Part shown: one piece after another, positions 30,771-35,596 of the stretch | How the letters are laid out: every line of letters starts with the position of its first letter | Numbering within the stretch: position 1 is the first letter of the stretch | Source of the DNA: an uncultured Clostridia bacterium | GTDB lineage: Bacteria > Bacillota > Clostridia > Christensenellales > Pumilibacteraceae | DNA: 35,596 nucleotides | Reading direction: 5' to 3' | Assembly: GCA_947384195.1 (NCBI GenBank) | Contig: CANDGE010000007.1 | Coordinates: 1-35,596, forward strand | Made by a program: the position numbers and the translations under genes | Notes under the pieces: generated by a model | Told to the model about the DNA's origin: nothing | Seen by the model: the letters and a program-made list of their open reading frames with translations, nothing else | Database searches by the model: none

Positions 30771-31661
30771 TCAACCGTTTCTCAACGCGTTAAGTATCTT
30801 TAAAAAATCGGACGGCTCGTCGGCGGTAAACTCCAACCGCTCGCCGCTTCGCGGGTGCGTGAACCCGAGCGTTCGCGAGTGCAACAGTTGTCCCGCCGCA
30901 CCCATTGCTCTGCCGCCGTACAGCGCGTCGCACGTTATCGGGTGTTTCAGATACGCCGCATGCACTCTTATCTGATGCGTTCTGCCCGTGTGCAAGGCGA
31001 ACTCGACGTAACAATTGCTTTTGAACCGTTCCAATACGGTATAGTCCGTAACCGCACGCCTGCCGTCCGACGTAACACACATTTTGAGCCTGTTCTTTTT
31101 ATCGCGACCGATAGGCGCGTCGACAGTGCCCGTATCGGCTTCGAGCTCGCCGTCGAGCACCGCTCGGTACAGCTTTTTTACGGTGTGCGCGGCAAACTGC
31201 TCGCCGAGCGCGGCGTGCGCGTGATCGGTCTTGCATACGACCATAAGTCCCGTGGTGTCCTTATCGAGCCTGTGCACTATACCTGCGCGAGCCATGCCGT
31301 ATGCGCGCGACACGTCGCCGAATCTGTATAAAAGCGCGTTTACCAACGTACCCGCGCGGTTGCCCGCCCCCGGGTGCACCACCAGCCCGCGTTGCTTGTT
31401 TATGACCGCGAGATCGTCGTCCTCGTACACGACGTCGAGCGGGATATTTTCGGGCAGTACGTCGTCGTTTTGCACTACGTCGTCAAACGACACTACGTCG
31501 CCCGTTTTGACCGTTTGCCCCGCTTTGAACGCAGGCACGCCGCCGATAAACACCTTACCTCCGTCGATAAGGCTCTTTATATGCGAGCGCGTGAATTCGG
31601 TCTCGTCCGTCAAAAACACGTCCAACCGCGCCCCGCCTTCGGTGCAGTACACGGTGGTCAT
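30771..31661 (-). CDS. RluD-family 23S rRNA pseudouridine synthase
   Basis: Isomerises uridine to pseudouridine in large-subunit rRNA; 296 residues. An N-terminal S4 RNA-binding domain (LDVFLTDE, TRSHIKSLIDGGKVFIGG, about 12-55) precedes the RluA-type catalytic domain with GIVHRLDKDTTGLMVV (catalytic D133), then RTHQIRVHAAYLKHPI near residue 240. The start overlaps the lspA stop (ATGA). In Bacillus the orthologue (ylyB) also sits between lspA and the pyr genes, which supports orthology. Exact target uridines cannot be told. Confidence 0.92.
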   Translation of the reverse strand: MTTVYCTEGGARLDVFLTDETEFTRSHIKSLIDGGKVFIGGVPAFKAGQTVKTGDVVSFDDVVQNDDVLPENIPLDVVYEDDDLAVINKQRGLVVHPGAGNRAGTLVNALLYRFGDVSRAYGMARAGIVHRLDKDTTGLMVVCKTDHAHAALGEQFAAHTVKKLYRAVLDGELEADTGTVDAPIGRDKKNRLKMCVTSDGRRAVTDYTVLERFKSNCYVEFALHTGRTHQIRVHAAYLKHPITCDALYGGRAMGAAGQLLHSRTLGFTHPRSGERLEFTADEPSDFLKILNALRNG

Positions 31662-32629
31662 TTATCGCCGTTCTCCGTTTTCCCGTCGTCGCTATCACGC
31701 TCCGAGCCTGTGCCGTCGGCAGAGCGCTTTCTCGCGGTACGCGGCTTTTTCGCCGACGCCTTTTCGGTTTCTTGCGGTCTTGCTTGCACAACGCTTTCGC
31801 CGCTCGGCACGTCGTCGGCTTGTCCCGTCTCGGACGCCGTTTCCGCTTCGCATACTACGGACGCGTCGATTTCCGCTTGCTCCGACTTCTCGACGGGGAT
31901 CACCCGACGCTCCGTATCCGCAACGTCGTCCGCGCCTTCCGCGTCCGCACTAACGTCTTGCTTAGTATCGCCGTCCGCCGCGACCGACTCGCGCGCAATC
32001 GTCATGTCGACGGGGTCGATCTCGCCGAGATCGTCCACAAGCGGCGCGGTAGGCTGTTCCTTGCGCTTATCCCCGTCCCTATACAAGAACAGGAAATAAA
32101 TGACGATGAGCAAAACGCCGAAAATGAGCTCTGCATCGGCGATATTGAAAATATACGGCTGAAAAGTAAAATGCACGAAATCCCGCACCCAGCCTATGCA
32201 CATACGGTCGATGCAGTTGCCCATCGCGCCCGCCACGAACATGGCGATCGCCACGCGGAAAAGCTTGTTTTTGCCCTTGTTTTTTATGAGCACCAATATG
32301 AACGCGACCGACGCCGCTACCGCGAACACGCTGAAAAATATGCGCGCGCCCATAGTGCCCAACCACTTGCTTATAAAATCCGCGCCGTAAGCCGCATTGT
32401 AATTCGGTATAAGTTCGATAGCTAAAAAATTGGGTATCAACGTCAATTCGTTATGATACCCCAATGTTTTTTCCACGACGGTCTTGCTTATAAGATCCAA
32501 CGCAAAAAGACCGATCATGACTATCCATTCCATTTTTGCGGCTTTGAGATAGTTCCAAACGATCTTGGCTATGCGCTTTATGAATTCCCATGCGCGGGAA
32601 AAGAAATTTTTGATCGAGTTGTCTGACAT
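31658..32629 (-). CDS. lspA: Lipoprotein signal peptidase II with long acidic C-terminal tail
   Basis: Membrane aspartic protease that cuts the signal peptide from diacylglyceryl-prolipoproteins. About four membrane segments span residues 33-184. The catalytic dyad is D141 in GNCIDRM and D165 in FNIADAELIFG. A normal enzyme is about 150-170 residues; this one has 323. It has an extra N-terminal amphipathic stretch (about 1-32) and a hydrophilic tail (about 188-323) rich in Asp, Glu, Ser and Ala that turns Lys/Arg-rich near the end. The tail looks disordered and cytoplasmic. It lies eight bases after sepF and overlaps rluD. Confidence 0.93.
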   Translation of the reverse strand: MSDNSIKNFFSRAWEFIKRIAKIVWNYLKAAKMEWIVMIGLFALDLISKTVVEKTLGYHNELTLIPNFLAIELIPNYNAAYGADFISKWLGTMGARIFFSVFAVAASVAFILVLIKNKGKNKLFRVAIAMFVAGAMGNCIDRMCIGWVRDFVHFTFQPYIFNIADAELIFGVLLIVIYFLFLYRDGDKRKEQPTAPLVDDLGEIDPVDMTIARESVAADGDTKQDVSADAEGADDVADTERRVIPVEKSEQAEIDASVVCEAETASETGQADDVPSGESVVQARPQETEKASAKKPRTARKRSADGTGSERDSDDGKTENGDK

Positions 32630-32636
32630 TTGCCGT

Positions 32637-33254
32637 TTATTCTTCCCCGTCAGGTTTTAATACGTCTATCGTATCGGGAGTTATCAAAAACAGATTGCGG
32701 CGTATAGTCATGACCCTGTCGCCGAGCGCGTACGCCGCACCCGACGTAAAGTCCATTAGCCGTTGCGCATCGGGCGAATCGGATATCGGGTCGAGATCGA
32801 CCAGCGCAGGCTCGCGCCGTCTTAAATACGCTATAAGCTGTTCTACGTCCTTTGTGGTGCGCGGACGATAGATCACGAAGTTTTGATTCAACTGCGGCGA
32901 TACGTACTGATCGAGCGTGGGGAGCGGCATAGACTGCGGCTGCCCGCCCGCGGCGCTGACCTGAGCGAATTGCGGCGGATGCTCCAAACTGCGCTCGGTG
33001 CGCTGTGCCGCCGAACCCTGCGGCGGAGGCGTATACACGGGCGCGCCCTGTTGTTGCGGATATATAGGCGCGGCGGGCTGTTGCGGAAACATAGGCTGTT
33101 GCGCATACGGCTGTTGCGGCGCGGTAAAACCGTTACGCGCTCCGCCCGTATAATTGCCGTTTGCGTCGTGCGTGTCCTCGTATACTTCGGGCGCGCCGCC
33201 GTTGTAATTGCTCGCGTTACGCAAGAACGCATCGAAAAAATCTCCGTTTGCCAT
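32637..33254 (-). CDS. sepF: SepF cell-division protein
   Basis: FtsZ-associated septum protein of 205 residues. SepF forms rings that bundle FtsZ and tethers it to the membrane. A short N-terminal helix, GDFFDAFLRNASNY, may bind membrane. A long Gln/Pro/Gly-rich linker follows (about 40-110, with repeated QQP units). The conserved SepF domain covers about 118-200 (VIYRPRTTKDVEQLIAYL, LVDLD, AQRLMDFTSGAAYALGD, LFLITPD). AGGAG six bases upstream fixes the ATG. Its place after yggS matches the ylmE-ylmF order in Bacillus. Confidence 0.92.
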   Translation of the reverse strand: MANGDFFDAFLRNASNYNGGAPEVYEDTHDANGNYTGGARNGFTAPQQPYAQQPMFPQQPAAPIYPQQQGAPVYTPPPQGSAAQRTERSLEHPPQFAQVSAAGGQPQSMPLPTLDQYVSPQLNQNFVIYRPRTTKDVEQLIAYLRRREPALVDLDPISDSPDAQRLMDFTSGAAYALGDRVMTIRRNLFLITPDTIDVLKPDGEE

Positions 33255-33262
33255 AACAGCTC

Positions 33263-33925
33263 CTACCTATATGCTCGTGGACCGAATATCGCCGAACCCG
33301 GTCGCACCATGTTACTGCCGCATCGTATCGCGCGCTCGTAGTCCGAACTCATTCCTACCGACAGGATGTCGAACTCGCCGCCCTTATGCTTGTCGAACAG
33401 CGCGGACAAACTTTCGTAAACTTCGTCGGGCGCATCCTTGGGCGGAACGGACATTATGCCGCGCACGACTATATTCTTCAATTCGCCGACTTCGGCTATT
33501 AGCTCGTCGGCATACTCGACGGGCGCGCCCGTTTTGGACTGTTCGCCTGCGGCGTTCAACTCGATAAGCACTTGCTGACGCACGTTGCGAATATGCGCAA
33601 GCCTGTCTATCTCACGCGCAAGCTCGATTCCGTTTACCGATTGGATAAGCGCGACGCTGCCGACAAGATACTTCGCCTTATTGCGTTGCAACGTGCCTAT
33701 AAAGTGCCATTGAGCGCGCTTGACGACGTCTTTTTTTTCGAGATACTCTTGAACGCGGTTTTCCCCGATATCGGTCAACCCGCATTCGACGGCAACTTCG
33801 ATAAGCGCGGGCGCGACGGTTTTGGTCGCCGCCACGATCTTGACGGCGCGCCCCGTACGCGCGGACGCGCGCGATACACGCTCGGTCACCGTTTCGATAT
33901 TGCGTTTTATCTCGTCGACAGTCAT
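33263..33925 (-). CDS. yggS: YggS/PROSC-family PLP-binding protein
   Basis: PLP homeostasis protein of 220 residues, a single alanine-racemase-type barrel without a second domain. K35 in VAATKTV binds PLP. IGENRVQEYLEK, WHFIGTLQRNKAKY and LSVGMSSDYERAIRCGSNMVRPGSAIFG are the family landmarks. It buffers free PLP and has no established catalytic activity. First gene of the operon; the ATG is preceded by GGCGGG about eight bases away, 20 bases after the -10. Confidence 0.94.
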   Translation of the reverse strand: MTVDEIKRNIETVTERVSRASARTGRAVKIVAATKTVAPALIEVAVECGLTDIGENRVQEYLEKKDVVKRAQWHFIGTLQRNKAKYLVGSVALIQSVNGIELAREIDRLAHIRNVRQQVLIELNAAGEQSKTGAPVEYADELIAEVGELKNIVVRGIMSVPPKDAPDEVYESLSALFDKHKGGEFDILSVGMSSDYERAIRCGSNMVRPGSAIFGPRAYR

Positions 33926-33945
33926 GCTATATCCCGCCGATTTTA

Positions 33946-33974
33946 ATTATACACCAAATGCGCGCGTAAATCAA
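33946..33974 (-). promoter_or_regulatory. Promoter of the yggS-sepF-lspA-rluD-pyr operon
   Basis: TTGATT (33974-33969) and a perfect TATAAT (33951-33946) on the minus strand with 17-base spacing, just ahead of yggS. It is the only strong promoter I see for the next 9 kb. The rest of 33975-34099 shows no feature. Confidence 0.8.
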
Positions 33975-34099
33975 CTGTTTTTTATAACGTGAAATGCTCG
34001 GGTTTGCGCAAGCACGAATGCCGTTGCGGGCGATGCGTTTACGCAAAACACCGCGCGCCGCAGGCGATCGTCGAAAGCAACGCCGAAATCGCGCATTGA

Positions 34100-34124
34100 A
34101 AAAGTGCGGCAACGCCGCACTTTT
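34100..34124 (-). terminator. Terminator of the hydrogenase gene
   Basis: AAAAGTGCGGC (34100-34110) and GCCGCACTTTT (34114-34124) form a perfect 11-base stem with a three-base loop. T residues follow on either strand. It lies 17 bases after the hydrogenase stop. Confidence 0.85.
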
Positions 34125-34140
34125 GTGTTTGGATATTCGA

Positions 34141-35595
34141 TCAAAATCTGTCGCGCTTGATATAGCTCGTGTGCAACACTTCATGCGAAACATGACTGCC
34201 GGGTTTGCCGAAGAATTCTTCGTACAACGCTTTGACGACGGGATTTTCGTGGCTCTTGCGGAGCTCGCTCTTTCCGTCCTTTTTATACAGCACTTTCGCG
34301 CGAGTTTTTTGCACGTCTACGAGATTACGCGTCGCGCTGTCGACTATCGGCTGACCGCCGCCGTTGACGCAACCGCCGGGGCACGCCATGATCTCGATAA
34401 AGTGATACTTGCTCTTGCCCGCCTTGATATCGTCCATGATCTTGCGCGCATTGCCGAGCCCGCTCGCAACCGCGATGTCGATCCGCTTGCCGTTGAGCGT
34501 TACCGACGCTTCCTTAATGCCTTTCGTGCCGCGCACCGCTTTAAAGTCGACGTTGTCGAGCTTTTCGCCCATGACGGTTTCGGCAACGGTGCGGAGCGCC
34601 GCTTCCATAACGCCGCCCGTCGCGCCGAATATAAGTCCCGCGGTACTGCCCTTGCCGATCGGATCGTCGAATTCGGTCTTTGCGTCGAGCGATTTAAAGT
34701 CGATACCGAACTTTTTGATGAGCCGAGCAAGCTCGCGCGTCGTTATGGACACATCGATATCGGGCACGCCCGCCGCGCTTTGATCGTCGCGCGTGAGCTC
34801 GAACTTCTTGGCTATGCACGGCATGACCGTTACGACCGCGAGATCCTTGGGATCGACGCCGAGCTTTTTGGCGTAATACGTTTTCATTATCGAGCCGAAC
34901 ATCTGTTGCGGCGATTTGCACGACGAAAGATTTTTGAGCTGATCGGGATAATTATATTCGATGAACCGTATCCAGCCGGGACTGCACGACGTGATCATGG
35001 GCAACGTCGCATCGGGATCGTTGAGCCGTTCCAAAAACTCCGTGCCCTCTTCCATTATCGTCATGTCCGCCGCCATGTTCACGTCGAACACTTTATCGAA
35101 GCCCATCGCTTTGAGCGCCGCGACCATCTTGCCCTCGGTGTCCGTACCGATGGGATAGCCGAACTCTTCGCCGAGCGCCGCGCGAACGGCGGGCGCAGTA
35201 CCGACGATAACGGTCTTGGCGGGATCGGCGAGCAGTTTCTCGACGTCGGACAGGCTTTCCTTTTCGCGGAGCGCGCCCGTCGGGCAAACATTGATGCACT
35301 GACCGCACGCAACGCACGGAACTTCGCCGAGCGACTTGTCGAACGGGCTCGCGATACGCGTGGCGAAACCGCGGTTGCCCGCATCGATGACGCCGACCGT
35401 TTGCACCTTGTTGCATACCGCGACGCAACGACGGCAAAGAATGCACTTGTTGTTGTCGCGTACGAGATAAGGCGTTACGTCGTCGACGTCGTAATCGTTC
35501 ATCGCGCCGCTGTACTTGGTCGCGTCGCAGCCGTACTCGGTGGAAAGCGTTTGAAGCTCGCAATTTCCGCTACGCACGCAACTGAGACATTCCTT
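34141..35595 (-). CDS. [FeFe]-hydrogenase catalytic subunit (partial, N-terminus off the right edge)
   Basis: The frame is open to the window edge; 484 residues are visible. The edge sequence KECLSCVRSGNCEL is the end of a His/Cys-ligated [4Fe-4S] site (HxxxCxxCxxxxxC), so a [2Fe-2S] domain probably lies beyond the edge. Two [4Fe-4S] sites follow: CILCRRCVAVC and CVACGQCINVCP. The H-cluster domain has L1 TSCSPGW (usually TSCCPxW), L2 MPCIAKKFE and L3 EIMACPGGCVNGGGQP. The C-terminal small-subunit-like domain ends VLHTSYIKRDRF. It reduces protons or oxidises H2 in the cytoplasm. The long modular form suggests the NAD(P)-linked, possibly electron-bifurcating type, whose partner subunits would lie upstream, outside the window. 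Confidence 0.93.
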   Translation of the reverse strand, partial: KECLSCVRSGNCELQTLSTEYGCDATKYSGAMNDYDVDDVTPYLVRDNNKCILCRRCVAVCNKVQTVGVIDAGNRGFATRIASPFDKSLGEVPCVACGQCINVCPTGALREKESLSDVEKLLADPAKTVIVGTAPAVRAALGEEFGYPIGTDTEGKMVAALKAMGFDKVFDVNMAADMTIMEEGTEFLERLNDPDATLPMITSCSPGWIRFIEYNYPDQLKNLSSCKSPQQMFGSIMKTYYAKKLGVDPKDLAVVTVMPCIAKKFELTRDDQSAAGVPDIDVSITTRELARLIKKFGIDFKSLDAKTEFDDPIGKGSTAGLIFGATGGVMEAALRTVAETVMGEKLDNVDFKAVRGTKGIKEASVTLNGKRIDIAVASGLGNARKIMDDIKAGKSKYHFIEIMACPGGCVNGGGQPIVDSATRNLVDVQKTRAKVLYKKDGKSELRKSHENPVVKALYEEFFGKPGSHVSHEVLHTSYIKRDRF

Positions 35596-35596
35596 A

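Noticed and set aside
30752..30771. A PyrR-type attenuator before pyrB
   Set aside because: Only 18 bases lie between rluD and pyrB, too few for the anti-antiterminator and terminator stems.

Overview
The window looks like a chromosomal piece from an anaerobic Gram-positive bacterium, most likely a member of the Clostridia. Evidence: a multi-cluster [FeFe]-hydrogenase, the Gram-positive PyrD-1B/PyrK pair, SepF, a YggS-SepF-LspA-RluD-pyr gene order that recalls the Bacillus division/pyrimidine region, an RqcH-type NFACT protein and an EpsG-type polymerase. I cannot name the species. Composition changes along the window: about 1-16 kb is AT-rich, 16.3-19.2 kb is intermediate, and about 21.5-35.6 kb is GC-rich with heavy use of gcg/cgc codons. 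This suggests that the left half was acquired or replaced and the right half is core genome.

Layout. (1) 1-4.3 kb: mobile-element debris. It holds a cut-off small gene behind a long two-hairpin leader, an intact AAA ATPase (DUF4143 type), an unknown small gene, a frameshifted DNA methylase, a twice-frameshifted truncated membrane-protein gene and a frameshifted beta-helix fragment. (2) 4.3-18.2 kb: one leftward exopolysaccharide/capsule operon of tightly overlapping genes. It encodes a DegT aminotransferase, priming sugar-phosphate transferase, two GT2 and two GT4 glycosyltransferases, a beta-propeller protein, EpsG-like polymerase, Wzx-like flippase, FemAB-like acyltransferase, polysaccharide-deacetylase-like protein, UDP-glucuronate 4-epimerase and UDP-glucose dehydrogenase. 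Together these could make UDP-GlcA/UDP-GalA, assemble a uronic-acid repeat on undecaprenyl phosphate, flip it, polymerise it and decorate it. (3) 18.2-19.2 kb: a 91-residue unknown gene and a degenerate helicase at the head of that operon.

(4) 19.34-19.51 kb is the most striking part. A good promoter facing the polysaccharide operon sits between two perfect 15-bp inverted repeats, next to an intact tyrosine recombinase (19892-20839) and a C-terminal remnant of a second one. This is what an invertible, phase-variable promoter looks like, drawn here in the ON orientation. (5) 20.9-21.5 kb: terminator, a small unknown remnant and a 99-bp tandem repeat, ending in a promoter that would make a leaderless mRNA for the NFACT gene.

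(6) 21.5-24.6 kb: rqcH-type gene, a divergent pair (85-residue unknown protein and XRE repressor) around two dyads, and a TrmH-family RNA methyltransferase. (7) 24.6-33.97 kb: a single apparent 12-gene leftward operon, yggS-sepF-lspA-rluD-pyrB-pyrC-pyrF-pyrK-pyrD-pyrE plus two small membrane proteins. It has one clear promoter and one clear terminator and no pyrR, carAB or pyr attenuator. (8) 34.1-35.6 kb: [FeFe]-hydrogenase catalytic subunit, running off the right edge.
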